Below, in pieces: positions 13,501-28,500 of a stretch of DNA of 64,000 nt. This stretch comes from Symbiodinium kawagutii (taxonomy: Eukaryota; Sar; Dinophyceae; Suessiales; Symbiodiniaceae), in assembly GCA_009767595.1 (NCBI GenBank), contig VSDK01025611.1, positions 262,374 to 326,373 of the forward strand, given 5' to 3'. The position numbers and the translations under genes were made by a program. Below the pieces are notes generated by a model. It was not told the DNA's origin and did no database searches. It saw nothing but the letters and a program-made list of their open reading frames with translations. Each line of letters starts with the position of its first letter. Position 1 is the stretch's first letter.

Positions 13501-16500
13501 GATCATCATGTTCTCATGAGATGTGGTTATTTATGGTGGTTTCTTGGCATTTATGTTGTAAACCTTTTGGGCGATATGGATTCTCATTCTCCATGTGTAG
13601 TCATGGGACTCATACATGACAAGGACCAATGGATGTTCACATATATATATATATATACCCTGGGTGTCAAAGGCTATTGTTTTAATAGTCTTTCGGGAGA
13701 GACCATTTTTGGCAACGAAAGACGTTTGGACCACTCCACTGTGAGCCTTTTCCGGTTCAATCTTTGAGATAAATCAAGATCTTAACACAGTATGTTACTC
13801 ATAACAAAGTCAGTTCTATAAATCACAAATGCTATCTGATTTCATTGAACTATCACCATTGAAGAACAATGAATATTATCATGTCAGTTGACCAAGCTTT
13901 GACTCCCATGCAAAGCTCCGCTGCATTCATTGACATGGACAAGTACAAGATCATCATCGATTCGAATTTGGTACCTTTGGTTGCATTTAGCGACGGCTGG
14001 TGCCACTTTTATTTGCAACTTTGTATTGATTGATTGATGCAACTTTTAGGGTGGCTCAGCTTAGGCAACATGCGATGAGGGTCAAGAAGGCACTGAAGAG
14101 GAGTTGGGGGCATAGTTGTGAAGAATAGTAAAGAATGTGCATTTTGTGAGCCTCCACTTTGGTTCCAGATTTACTCTCCTTTATCGGGGCTTCTCAGCCG
14201 AGGATTGGCGATTGATTTGAGCCTAGTCGATGGCCAGCCATCGCTGCCAGCGACAGGTGCCACCTCCTTTTCATTGCAAAGAATTGGGTAAGTAAGAAAC
14301 CGAGATAAGAAATGGATCAGTGACCTATGTGCCTGGATCGTTTTCATTCGCCATGATGGTAGACCGGTGCTCAAGCTGTAGGAAGAAGTTCCAGTAGCAC
14401 AATAGATATCATTTTTTTATAATAAACTAGTATCAACAATATAGCCTTTGACACCCAGGGAAGGATTAAACCACCATTTATAGGCACCCCTTCGGTCTAT
14501 AAACCAAACCCGGTCACCCCTTCGGCCGACAGCTCGGCCGATTTTTGCCGGCAATGGCGGAAGTCGCAACCACGAGCGCAGCCCGCACGGAACTCCTGAA
14601 AGTGTTTCAGTGGCAGAAAGATTGGTTGGAATAAAAGGGGGTAAAGTTCCTAGGGTTATCTCAAATATAGCTCCATTACATTCCTTCCTGCCTAGGTCTT
14701 TTATGCTGACTTGCTGGAGCAGGAGGATTACATCCCCAACCGGAGGGCTCTCCTACGCAAGAGGGCTGGTCTTCGCGACCGGGATAAGATGGTGATTTGG
14801 CATCGTTTATCCTGGTTGGCATAAAATCTTGAGTTGAACAAATTATGGTCTGATGATTGCATTGCAATGCATAACTGAGCTGAGGTTGTTCCATTTTCAT
14901 TCATCAGTCGATTCTCGAACTCCGACAAAATCTCCGAGAACGAAGCGTCTCTCACGCACCAAGGGTTAGCAATGTTGAATTCAACAATGGTGTTTTGGAT
15001 TTTCAAATCTTTATCAACCTAGACTGCGAACCAAGGTCCAGCAAGAGGAGAATGTTGAATTTCTGGAAGAATATTTAGCTCAGTTCTGTGAAAAGCTGCC
15101 CAACGATAGCGAGGTAGAGGACTGAATTTAGAAATTTGCCAAAACTATTTCATGCTCTACTAACAGTTGATTGCTGCCATATGCCATGTGTGTTTCAACA
15201 TACTATTTGTTGTGACCCCCCCAGGACGCGCTGGTAGTGATCTCCCAGAAGTTCGGCTTAAACCCGCAACTCAAAACAGAAGCCGAGCATCGAGTGGCCA
15301 ACTTAGTTTGAATTCTATGTTTCCAAAAGTTCAAACATAGTCACCATAGTTTGGTTCAATGACATGCATCCAAGATAGGAACTATCATGACATGTATGCT
15401 GCTGTTGAGGCGTGGGCTTCGATTGAATCCGGAGTACAAAGAGGATTCGCATCTTACTGTATGGCGAGGTTCCAAAGGTCGAAGCAAGCAAGGTACTTTC
15501 CTCAAAACTTATGCTGGTCAACCGAGCAGTTGTACTGTATGTGAGCTTCATAGTACGTTTTTCCTTTGGCACCTGCTGCGCAATTTAGACAACTTAGGGG
15601 AGGAGCGAGTCATTCGGGTATGCAGCGCATCAAGAACATCATTTACCAAAAGCTGAAGGTGGGTTCAATGTTGTGCTGTCAAAATTATGTTTTCCATATG
15701 GTTTTCATGTAATGTTATTTTACTTATTTATCCCTGATCTACCATTCGGTCCCAATTCCTGAATTTGTTTGGCAGGCCTCAAACATGCTGACCTCAAGTG
15801 GACGAAAAATAGCTTCGAGAGGAAGAAGTTCATCCAGCAAGGAGTGCCATTAATGAAAATATCACATATCAATTAATCTCTCGATCAGAAAAAAACATAT
15901 AACATAAATCGTATAAACTATAACATGTTAGTTCATAAACTATGTTTACCCAGGGGAATTGTTTATGACAGGAAAAACCACTCAACATCCTAACGCCCCT
16001 AGTCTCCCTTGAAGTGGACTCCAGGACCTTGAGGAGACTGCAGAAAAGGAAGACGATCATGGCGAAAGCGAAGGAGAAGATGCAGGTTTCAGTGAAGAGG
16101 GGGAAGAGGAAGAAGCGCAGGGCGATGAACTCGTAGAAGAATTCGGGGAAGACGTGGACTTTGGCCATCCAAACCCAGATAATATGGACACCTTGGAGTA
16201 CATGCCCAGCAAGTCCTTTGGACCAATTGAGACTCCGACCAAAGAGTTTGTGAAAAATTGGAGGCTTGTGGACATGGTCAATGGTGAGCCTGTTTTCGTG
16301 AGAAGAGATGGCCTGGACGAAAACCCTATCACCCCGACAGTGGCTGAAGACACGCCCAGGACGCAACTTGATGGGGACACCCAAGAGGATAGTATGGAGC
16401 CAACCTATCAGCAGGAGAAAACCAATGACAAGAGTTTTCAGAAAATGCTGCTTACCAAGCAGCTCATCGCAATCGCAAAGGAGGACGCAGAGAAGAAAGA

Positions 16501-19500
16501 TGTGAAGATCCACCAACCCACCAAGGAGGCTGAGACCCCCAGCGAAAAGAAGGAAGATGTGAAGATCCACCAACCCACCAAGGAGGCTGAGACCCCCAGC
16601 GAAAAGAAGGAAGATGTGAAGATCCACCAACCCACCAAGGAGGCTGAGACCCCCAGCGAAAAGAAGGAAGATGTGAAGATCCACCAACCCACCAAGGAGG
16701 CTGAGACCCCCAGCGAAAAGAAGGAAGATGTGAAGATCCACCAACCCACCAAGGAGGCTGAGACCCCCAGCGAAAAGAAGGAAGATGTGAAGATCCACCA
16801 ACCCACCAAGGAGGCTGAGACCCCCAGCGAAAAGAAGGAAGATGTGAAGATCCACCAACCCACCAAGGAGGCTGAGACCCCCAGCGAAAAGAAGGAAGAT
16901 GTGAAGATCCACCAACCCACCAAGGAGGCTGAGACCCCCAGCGAAAAGAAGGAAGATGTGAAGATCCACCAACCCACCAAGGAGGCTGAGACCCCCAGCG
17001 AAAAGAAGGAAGATGTGAAGATCCACCAACCCACCAAGGAGGCTGAGACCCCCAGCGAAAAGAAGGAAGATGTGAAGATCCACCAACCCACCAAGGAGGC
17101 TGAGACCCCCAGCGAAAAGAAGGAAGATGTGAAGATCCACCAACCCACCAAGGAGGCTGAGACCCCCAGCGAAAAGAAGGAAGATGTGAAGATCCACCAA
17201 CCCACCAAGGAGGCTGAGAACCCCAGTGCGAAGAAGAAGGAAGATGTGAAAACCCACCAACCCACCAAGGAGGCTGAGAGCGTCTTTGAGGACAAGAATC
17301 CCACCAGTACGATGATTGACAGTGATGAGGATATGAATGGGGGGGCGTTTCAAGATGCATCAGGGCAATCCGTAGTGAAAGATGAAAAATACATTAGCAA
17401 AGAAAATGAGGAGAGATGCAACCATATCATGAATGAGATGTACAAGACAAACCCGGCAACGAAAAACTGTAGCGAACCGGACATCCTTGCAGCGCAAAAA
17501 AAAATGAGACAGACACTACGAGAGGCTGATGCAGAAGATGATCATGAGGATGATGATAGACAGATGCTAGCAGCAGAAGAAGACTCTGAAGAAGCCAAGC
17601 CAAAGAAAGGCAAAGGTAAAGGAAAAGGAAGAGGCAGAGGTAGAGGAAACAAAAACACATCCGAGGAGAAGGCCGAGGAAGCAGACCAAAAGCATGCAAA
17701 GAGGAAGCCAAAGAGTAAGGCTGCAAAGACCAACAACGCAACCAAGGAGGCTGAGACCACCAAAGTTGATGAGAAGAATACTGATGAAAACCAAGCCCCA
17801 AGCCTTGATGAGGAAGTTCAGGGAGAGAAGACAAGCAAGCCCAAGAAGACCCGTGCATCAAGAAAGAAAAACTTGAAAGTGGAAGGAGAGAATGACCCAG
17901 AGAGCAAGAAGACCGGCACCACAACCAAGGAGGCTGAGACCACCAAAGTTGATAAGAAGAATGCCAATGAACCTGAGGAGGAAGAGGAGGAGACAAGCAA
18001 GGCTGCGAAGACAAATGCCCCAACAAAGGAGAGCACGAATGAAAATGAGGCAAAGCAAGACCCAAGCAGCAAGAAGACTGAGGAGGCCGAGACCACCAAA
18101 GCTGATAAGGATGAGGATGAGAAGACCACAAAGGCTCTGACCGGCCCCACCACCAGGTCCACATATGTACTGCCCGACAACCAAGAGGGTTTGTCACCGC
18201 CCTCAGCTTCTCCCATGGAGACTGAACAAATGGCTGAGGACCCCCCTCAAGCTGAGGAACCTAAGGCCAAGAGAGCTAAAATTGCCAATGAGAAGGGAGA
18301 GAAAAAGAGACCGGCGGAAAAACCTGAGTTGAAGGAAAGCCCCTCCTTTAAGAGAGCAAAGCGAGCCTCTGCCGCCCAGGTGAAACGTGATGCAGCAAAG
18401 GCCGACCCTGTCAAAAGAAAGCTTTTCCAGGAAGAATGGAGTGAAATCTCCAAGGAAGAGAAAGCCCATCAAGCCGTGGTTGCTGGGTTTGAATCAGGTT
18501 GGTAGGTTAGTACTTTACACCAGATTCGTTGTCTATCTCAATCACGCCCCACCAGGGTTTGCAGAATATGGGGATCCGGGATATATGTTATTGATGATAA
18601 TTATTTAAATTATATGACTGATAGGTTATGATTAATTATTTGAAACATCAACAATTTTATGGCCCCAACCATGCCAACTGCACTGCCGAGGTTGCAGCGC
18701 TCCTGGAAATCGCTGAAGTTGCCAAGTCGGACTCCCTCTTCGTTTTGCCTCACGAGGTCCAACGGATTGTGACAGCAATTGAAGAGAAGAAGGAGGTGGT
18801 GTTCTCTTTCAAGATATGGTCTTAGTTTCCCTTCACACAGCAAATATGGATTCAAATGGATTAATGAATTTGGTTTGGTACCTTTTTTGCCCCAACCTAG
18901 GAACTTCACAGTACAAGCCCCAGAAGGGATTGACACTGTTCCTGGAGAAGTTGGATCAATCGGGGTCGGGTCTGGGCCCTGGAACTCTAGCACCAGTGAT
19001 ATGGACTCAAACATTCCCAAAGTCATCGCTTGACACAAGACTACCTTCACCAAAACCAGTAGTCGTTGCCATGAGGTTGAACACTCGGTCCTACTTCGCG
19101 AGCGGCGTACACAAAGAACGAATTGAAAAAGTTAATAAAGCAATGAAGTTGCAGCTGAACGCACCATGGCTCCATTTGCTGTGATTGCTTTTGAGTTGGA
19201 ATGATAAGCCAACCACATGATCTTACCAAACAATCTCAGGCAAATGTGCGCAGGGGAGTTTCTCTGGGATGGTCGAAGTTCCGTGGACCAGCTCTTGCGT
19301 CGCTAAGCTGAAATGCAACACTCCTGTGAAAACCACACCTCATAAACAAATCGTTTGATTTCTTATATGTCTCATTTTGAGATAGCTTAGGTGGGTCATT
19401 GCGAAGCGGCTCGCTGGTTGGGAAGCCTTTGATGAGAATGAGCCCGATTCCGATGAGCAAGCCGAAAACACGCCCTGAACTTTCAAAGAGGAAGTTCAGT

Positions 19501-22500
19501 TTTGGCGGACATGCTTTAATAACTTCAATGATTACCTAGCATAAGCAGGCATTGGGTGACATTGCGGTCTTATCGGGAAACACATTGTTTGGTAAACTAA
19601 CCAATGTCATTAATTAGTTTGTTTGGCTATTTGTTACAATTGGATCCATCATTTGTGTCCGCAATGGTCGGGGGCCCCCTGCTAGGTAACAATCGTCCTT
19701 TCGGTAGGGCTGATGTGTGAATACACGCATCGGCAATTCTGGGATGTTCGATCAAGAACACAGGCACATGCGTTTGGAAAAAACAATTAATTTGATGGAT
19801 GCTTGGCGCATATGAGTGCTACAACAGAAGTTCTGATAGGTAATAGCACCTTCATAAAACTGTGAGCTACATGTGACCTATATCTAGCTCTTGTAGCGCA
19901 GTGTTTCAAACTCAGCCCAGCTTGGTGGTGTGAACAAAGGCCCAGTTCCCATGGCTCGCGTTTCGCCCCTGGCCTTAACAGCCCGGCAATCTCAGCTGCT
20001 CATCGCCCTCGGAATCCCACTTATATTGCTGCATGGTGGCATGGGGCTGGGATAGTTTTGGCTTATGCTTGTGATTTGGGTTACCAAAGCTTAAAGAGTT
20101 CACCACATTGAATTCAGAATTCGGAATTTGGATATACGAAAACTATTGGTTCGCTGCACCCTTTGCAATGAGTCGACCATTCATGATGGAGAGGGGACAG
20201 TGTTTTGGCCTTTTTTGTTTCACAGTTTGTGGAACCAAGTTTGCACTGCATAGATTACGTGGTGGAGAACACTCCATCCTCGCAAAGTTGCCGGGCACCA
20301 AACTCAGGCCAATTCTCGGTTGTTTCATGTCATGTCAGCAGGGCACCAACATCCTTGCTACAATTTCATCATCGAATCATCCGCATAAGGACCTCGACAA
20401 CGTTGATCTATTCTCCGGAGCCGGAGCGGTGCACCAGGGTTTCCGCTTGGTGCTCAAGACTGCCTAATCTGGATTTGAGGTAAACAATGATCCTGACACA
20501 ACAGAAATTCATAAAGTTGGTGATGATTCGAAGGATCCTTACAAATATAATATAATAATCAACATCTTATAAGAATTTTCTCCGGCCCCGATATGGGAAG
20601 CCTCCCAAAAACATTGGCTTGGAAGGGTCCTAAAGGCATTCTCAAAAACAAACAGTACTGACTTTTTGGTACCATTGCACCTTTTCCGAGCTGAGTCAAT
20701 CAAGAATTGAAATCGTCAGAATCTTACTGATCAGCTGTGACAATGAATCTGACTGTGAAATGTTGAAGTGTATTTATCTATCGATCTCCATGCGGTGCCA
20801 TTTTGCTACGCAGTACATGCCAAGGAAATCCTATGACAAAGCAACTCATGGTGTCAGCGGAGATTTATGTGAAACGCTCGTTGGCTTACATTTCAGGATT
20901 GATATTTTAGTAGCATAGCAAGGATCAAAAATTGTGAAGACTTGTGATTTGTTTGTGTTCAGTAGCCACCATCCATTGGGGACCCATCCACTCAATTCCG
21001 ACCAATGCCAAGTGGCTGAGGGAAGGCTTTTTGAAAGCCATCCAACTTTGCTTGAAGTTGAAGCCTGGATCTTTGGGACATGCAGGGCCACCCTGCGGAT
21101 CATTTGTCTTCATCAACCGGTGGACATCTGGAAGGTCAGCTCAGAAACCCTTTGGTAACCTGAGAGATTATGTAAGAGAAGCAAACCAGAGCCTTGATTT
21201 AAATTGGAATTAGCTGGTGTCAACTATGGAGAAATACACTTAGACTTTGTGTTGTAATTGGTGATGTGCCAATTGGGTTTCTTGGATGTGATGTACATGC
21301 ATGCGTGTGTAGATGTGGCAGTAGTGTGCAGCATCTTAGGATTGTTTGCCGGATGGTGCTTCTATTGATGCTGTGCTTCATCCGAAACGCAGTATGGCTT
21401 ATAGAGCAGCCGGGCAGTTCCATAATGCTGCTCTTCCCATACATCAAGTGGATGATGAAAGTCGTATCCTTGTTCATGCCTTGGACGGAGGTGAGATTGC
21501 GGGGCGCTCAGCCCCAGGACGGTTTCACTGGCAAACAATCAAGTATGTTCTAGATATGTTCTGCAAACTGATATGATGCTAATAGGTGAGCCTCTCGAAG
21601 TTGGTATCTTTTTTTTACAGGATCGATCAACATAACATCCATGGTTTTTGATGGTCAAGGAAACATTTGGAAATCTACTGTACTCACTTCAACAAACTGG
21701 TGGCTTGTGTTGCCCTCACTCAGCCCGATGGCCATGTACGGGCACGAGAACACCAAACCCACTGTATGCTTCGGCACTGCGTGTCAACCTCAGAAATCGA
21801 TGGTTTTTAATCACAATGAGTTTCCAGCTTATAACCGTGCATGCATATGTTTCATGTCACACATAGCTTATAATGTGGCCAAGCTAGCTTAGGCCATGGT
21901 CGTATCGTTTGCACAAAAAGATGACGCCTGCCGTCCGGAGACGTGTTCGAAAAGCAAAAGCCATGGTAAAGCAATACAAGGATGCTTCTGGAAAGAAACG
22001 GGTGTGCCAAACTTAGCCATTAGAATCAGAAATTTCAGTCTTTGAACCAGACTGCTCGATGTATTAATTAATATTACATTCTAGTAAATACGATGGTGAT
22101 AATCCCGTTGGGGTTTTCAATCCCTTGCTTGAATGACCCCGCTTCGACCTCAGGTGCGGAAATCCTTTGCAATTAAAGAAGTCGCAGATTTACCCAAAAC
22201 CCTACGGAGCTGCAGTTTGCAAACATCACAAAGATTGGATGGTTCCCCGGCTGTCCATTGATGGGGATGCCCGGGTTTGTTTATAACATATATGTGCCAA
22301 TGACTGGGTGTAGATATGTTTGTTGATCCTCCATTTATTTGAGCATGATGGCAACCCCTGAAGTCTACAGTTGTCAAATTCAAATCGAACTGTGCACTTT
22401 CTGATTCCAACTGAGCAATTTATAGAATAGGAATCGAAAGCTTTTCTACAAGGCTGGCCTACTCACGGTGGACGGCCTGCCCAGGATGATGCCTCGAACA

Positions 22501-25500
22501 TCAAGATCATGCAGGACTCTTTGTATCCGCCTAGAGGTGGGCTCAACAAGGTTGCTTTGCAGAAGGCGCCGCAGGCAGGTCTATGGGACCTGAATTGAAT
22601 TTAATCAAAATGATATTGCCAAAAAATCATCAATAATCATCATGTGTGATTTGGTACTGCCCTTTGTTGCCATGGGAGGCACCATACAAATGGAGGCATG
22701 CCGGCCTTTCAAAGGTGAAAGCCTTTTTAGTGGCTGAGAGAGCTGCTGGTCGATTTCACCCAATCTTGAGTCAAGGATTAGATGATTAGGTTCACTCTCC
22801 TTGGCTTTTTGGCCAATCAGCATCAATTAATTTGTGCATTTGGTTGTGGTGACAATAGCCACGACATTTGCAATTAAAACATTCCACCCAATCGGTTTGA
22901 GGTGCTGAAGTAAAAATTACATTCAACATGTGGACAACATATGAAATCAAATTGAGAAAACTGGTGTTGGGTGGAAATTTCAGAAATGGTACCGTGATTG
23001 AACCGTGAAAAAACCGTGAACTACCGTGAAAAAATCGTGAACGGACATTTTTGGGCGTGAACAACCATTTTTGGGCGTGAACGTAAAACCCCTCAAAATC
23101 AAGTCAAAACTGATACAAAACAAGTTAGTTCTGGTTGATGCAGGTATGATAGATGCTGTGGTCAGGTTGGATGGTTTAATTCTAAACTTCATTAATAATC
23201 ATTAAATAATCCATATAAATCATTGAAAACCACCAAAAACAATCCAAAACATTCGAAAGCCGATTTTCTCTCCTCGATTTTGCACACTTGTTTTGGATGC
23301 TTCCATCCGTTCAGCTAGGATCCAGGAAATCAGGAACGAGATGATCGTTGCTAATTATCCCTTGATGCACTTATTTGTTAAATTGTATGAGCCATTTTGA
23401 AAATCTAGTGGTCATGGGCGACCCTTTGGAGAGGGCTGCCAAAAGGGCAGAACGGCTGGCGCTTCTCAATGCTGCTGGTGCTGACGAAGACCATGAGGAA
23501 CCGGCTACCAGGACTGCTCCCATTGGTGTTACGCAGGGGTTGAAATGGGTAGCAGTACAAAGGAGCTATCCACCATTCCAATATCGTTTGGCATTGTGAG
23601 TGTTGACTCAATTGTGGTTATGATACGGGTGCGGTGATGCTTTTTCGATATTCATCACATATCCCAAAGCAGCCCAAAACTTACCAAGTGAAACCAAATC
23701 AATACAAGTCACCCTTTAAGAATACACATTAAGGGTTGCTTGATTTTTGTTTGATACACAGCGTATAGTATACCAGGATGATATCATGTGCAGGATCGAA
23801 AAGAAGAACCAAGAAGAAAAGTTGAAAGATAAGCCGAAACGAACTCCACCAGAAGCAGGCTCAAGGGGTTTTGCCTCCCTACCCTTTCCCACACCAGCCC
23901 CGGGAATAACAGGCCTTGAGCGTGTGCTTTTTCGTCCCTGGCATCGGCCATGATCGTCGTATCTATGAGACAGATGCACAACATATATGCGCTATTGTGA
24001 ATTATCCTTGGATAGGCAATGTAGGCAAACCCCTTTTTTGGGATGAGCTAGCTGATAATTTTTGTAGTAGTAAGCAAACCCTATTTGGGGGTCCCAGCTG
24101 AGGTTCAGCTCGGCCTTTTGTGATAACAATGAACATTTGTTTCTGTCATTTCATCTTCGGTCCCTGTGTCAGATTCCGATGCTACTACAGTTCCTGCATC
24201 TACACCAGAGCTCAAGAAAATGGCAGCAGCCCGGAAAGCAGCTGCAACAGGAAAGCAAGAGGAAGATCCTGGTGCAGAAGCACCATCTCGCAAAAGCGCT
24301 CTCAAAAGGGAGATTCAATCAAAGGAACTTTTGAATCCAGAAGCTTCGGGAAAGCAGCCACATCTCCGCATCCGCAGAATGACACCCCTGATCAAACAGT
24401 CTCCAAGCACAGCGAATCTTGAAGCTAAACCCACCGCTGCAAAGGCAAAGGCAGCACCTCCATGTCCCAAACATGAATCCCCTGATCAAAAAGAATCGTC
24501 CGCAGCAGTGAGAGAATGTCTTGCAAGGTCTTCGACCAAAGACATAGAGCGTGCCGCCCAGGAGCAGCATGCGTCCAGCCAGTCAGAGCCTACCGGAAAT
24601 CCAAACAAAAGACTGAAAGCAGCACAAGAGGCTTCCCAGGAGATGCCTGAAGCAGGAGAAGAGTCGGAGGATGAAGATTCTGAGGATGAAAGGCGTCGAG
24701 CAGAAGAGATCAGAGCAAAGAAAGAAGCACACGCCAGGTACATGCGATTTAGCAGATCCCTGCAAAGCACCTTGGCTATCACGATGTGGGCGGGTTCTGG
24801 CGATCAATCTTCAAGGCTATAGTGAAAAACCAACTATAGTGTAATTAATTTATATCATATATGTTTCCATGATACGACGCTCAACTCAGCATGCAGCCAT
24901 GTCATGATAATATCAATGCCCTGTGTAGCCCAGGTCCGAAGACTCCTCAAGAAATCAGGTCAGCGGGAGCAGCATCCTTTCGGGACTCTGAAAAACTTCA
25001 GATGCTATTGGAACAGTGGACACAATGTAAGGGGGTGTGGAAGGAATCAGATTTTTGGATACAGCTGAAACAAAAGAAGCGGAACCGCCGCTTTGGTTGC
25101 CGCATCTGGATGACCAAACATGAAATCATCCAGAAATTTGGCGACCGAGAAGTGGCGGAGGAAATAATAGCTGCGAAGATGGAAGACAGTGTCAGGGAGA
25201 AACAGGTGAGAGTTAATCCGAACATGAACGGCAAAGATACGGAGGACAGACTAGATTGAAGCTGTCTGGGGTGGGGATGATAAATGGGAAGTTGTAAGGA
25301 CTGATCACATGCGCAGATTAAATATGATGAAACGGTGAGAGCTATCCTACTACATTCCATGAACGATGCGGTATGATTGCGATTGTGGTGATCATTATGT
25401 CATTCAAAAATTTGAAGCACACAGTCATGATCGTACAATGTATCCTCAATTTTGATTGCAATGAGAACATCGTTGTTAAACAAATATTTGTTGACCCTCT

Positions 25501-28500
25501 TGAACATCAATTTCACAAACACATTGTGTGCCAACTATGATCTTTCATCATGTCCCTTCGCTGGGCCCAGGAGACCCGACAATATTTGGTTTGGGACCGT
25601 GAGGGGGAAGAGGATATTGTGGATGAGGTCGCAACCTCTCTCTTCGAGGCAGCAGAAAAGGGATCTGACAGCAAGCCAGAGAGAAAGAACAAGAAAAAGA
25701 AATCTTCGAAGCAGCCCAAGAAGGGCAAAGGCAAAGACAAGAAGAAAAAGAAGAAATCGTCATCATCTTCCAGCTCAAACTCGTCAAGTTCATCATCAAG
25801 TGATTCCAAGTCGGAAGACGATGAACCGTCTCCACCGGAGAAGGCCATGTCAACATCCATGTTTGATGATCACCCAGTATACCGAATCAAAACAGATTAA
25901 TTCATCGTTGTTGGCTTCACTTGAATTCCCGAGCCCCATGGCCCCTGCCTGCTTCTGGAATTGGACTTGGCTCGGCTTTCCCTGGGTTGCCACCTCGGAG
26001 GCAAATAAAAAGCAAAGGACAGGCACCAGTGGCAAAGATGCGCAAGACAATAAGCCAAAGGAGGAAAGTGCAGCAGAAAAGGAGAAGAGGTTGCAAAAGG
26101 AAGCTGAGGCTGAACAAAAACGACAAGAGAAGGAGACTGAAGCTCAAAGGAAGAAGAAGGAAAAGGAAGCTGAGGCTGAGAAAAAAAAAGCGGAAAAGGT
26201 GAGAACGGATGCTTTGAAGAAAGAACAAAGGAAAGGAAGTCAGGCCTAGACTTAGGTACAATTCGATGTTGTGCATGGATTGTTGGTTTGGGTTTTGGTA
26301 AATTTTGCAGACTGCAAGGAAATCTAACATCAACAGATTACAATAGGATGAAACACATCCATGAAGCTTGCACCAGGTGTTTCCAAAAAAGATTGATTTT
26401 CAACTGGGACCACTATCAATTTGGAACATTGATATTTTATGTACACCATGGGCAGTACATCGGTGCGGCTGTACACCATGGACAGTACATCGGTGCGGCT
26501 GTCCAGATCATCAACAAGCTCGGCACCAACATCTACAAAGCTTCAACCATCGATGAGAAGCTGACTAAAGCGACCCTTGGTCATCGTAGCCTCTGGGATT
26601 GGGTGCTTTGGACACGAAACACAAATCATGATCCTTTATCATCCTTTGTTGTGTTTCACTGTTACGCTGAAGAATGGTTCCAAGGATGTTATAATATGAA
26701 GATTCAACTACAAGGAAAACAAGTCTATCGCTCGCACTGAATAGCAAAAACACATGATCATGATGATGATGATGGTGGTTAATCAGCATCTGTCTTGATG
26801 GTGTTAAACGTCCTGCTGCTTCGAATCAATTTTGTCCTATCACATCCATACATGGTCATATGGTGTCGTATGAGGGGAAACTTTAGGGTGTGGTGTAGGC
26901 CAAGTTGTAGCTGAAACCACCCAACGCAAACTGAAGTATCGGTACCTGGTACCCCCTAACAATCACATGTGCTTACAAAAGCCAAGGCATGATAGTTTTA
27001 GGATGACTTCCGGATTCAACACAGGTGCTTACTGTACTGTGTTGGATGGTCGCTTGGTTGTTTAAACCAACGGTTACTTGGCGTACTGGGTGATCATTGA
27101 GAAGGGTGCATGATCTTTATCACTCAAGTTAGATTGGGGAATCACTAAAGCACTAAAGGAAGCCACTGGCCTTAATGGTGTCCTTCCATCCATGCTAAGG
27201 AGCGAGGATGTTACCAGAGCCATTCAGAAGGAAGTCTCGCCCCACCTCCAAAATATGAAACGGGCCCGTACTGAGTTGCAAACAGCCATCGATGCAGCAA
27301 AGGTGCGGACCTGTCGGCGTTGGAGTGAGAAAGAAATACTTTGGGAAATATCTTGGTCCAAATGCAATCTCGAAAATTCAGCTTCTACCATCCCACGTTA
27401 TTCTTAACATGGTTGGCTAAACGACCAAACATAAACTTGGTCCCGTTGTGCCAGGTGGACGCCTATGGAGCCCTTCCAGACAAGATGATCGCCGCAAATG
27501 AAACCATCGAACAGTTTGACAGCCTGTGTAAGGCTTACAATATCAAATAGTGACCATCAAATCGACATGTAAAGATGATATCCGCAAACACGGCGTTAGT
27601 ACTGCACTTGGGGGTCCTCTGTCGAGACGACTTGAGGAATGGTGCCCGCTGTGAAGACGATATCAGATTATAGGTCGTTGGTCCATTTAGCGAAGGAACT
27701 GCCCTTAGTGACCGCATCCAATGCTGGCCAACTCTTCGGAGCTTACATACAATACAAGAAAACAGTTCGGTATTTTGTCAAGCAATGCAATTAATATATT
27801 GTAAGTAGAGACTAGGTGAGGAATCATATATCAAGTCCAGCTCTTGGAGTGGTGGGGCAGGGCCGTGAGTTGAGGAACAAACCAGGCCACTGTGACGGCA
27901 TGGAAGCGCAGAAAATGGAGCAAACGTGTTTGAAAGATTTTTTTTCAGACTCCATTCATTGAACATCTGGTCCAATTTCAACAACTTGTCACCTTCCACT
28001 CTCGACCCTTTGTCCAACGCAGGGGCTGAAGGATCTCCAGAGTTCCCAAAATCTCTGGTAGGCCACTGTGATGACGTCAGCTCAGGAGACGCTTGTTTGA
28101 AAACATGTTCAGCCATTGGATAGGCCGTTGACCACAAACATCCCAAACTATGACCAGAGCCCTGCTTGCATCTTCCCACATGATCCCAGGCCTCCTCGAT
28201 TGAACTGGTGATGCGACGTATTCGTGACAACGCAACAGAACCTCGGCATTACATTGAGAGTGCTTACACCCTAATGCAGCTTCAATTTCCATAGTATCCT
28301 GCTCAGGATGGTGGGGCTATACAACATCCAACCCTGGCCAAGCTGGCCAAATCTTCTGGCACAAATGATGTTCGGGATTTTTGGAGAAGCATTGATGTTC
28401 CGGTGGTGTCTTGAATGAAATTTATGTAACTTTTTTATTTGAAAATTAGTGTCTCTATTATATTCCCCTGTGTCCCAAGAACGAAACAAGCTTTGGGATT

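Noticed and set aside
14513-14560. Spliced-leader gene or leader relic
   Set aside because: The sequence CGGCCGATTTTTGCCGGCAA near the start codon does not match the dinoflagellate leader as I know it.
16499-17282. CRISPR-like or satellite array
   Set aside because: Units are contiguous without spacers and lie in frame within an exon.
15869-17353. Minus-strand frames of 288-494 codons with leucine- or serine-rich repeats
   Set aside because: They are antisense shadows of the 57-base repeat in the plus-strand exon, which has matching splice phases and sensible flanking sequence.
25452-26249. A single 265-codon plus-strand protein
   Set aside because: It joins unrelated stretches; another frame ([16 protein letters not shown]) and a separate coiled-coil exon explain the region better.
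27778-28230. Minus-strand gene of 150 codons
   Set aside because: No coding pattern beyond an open frame; it overlaps plus-strand family sequence.
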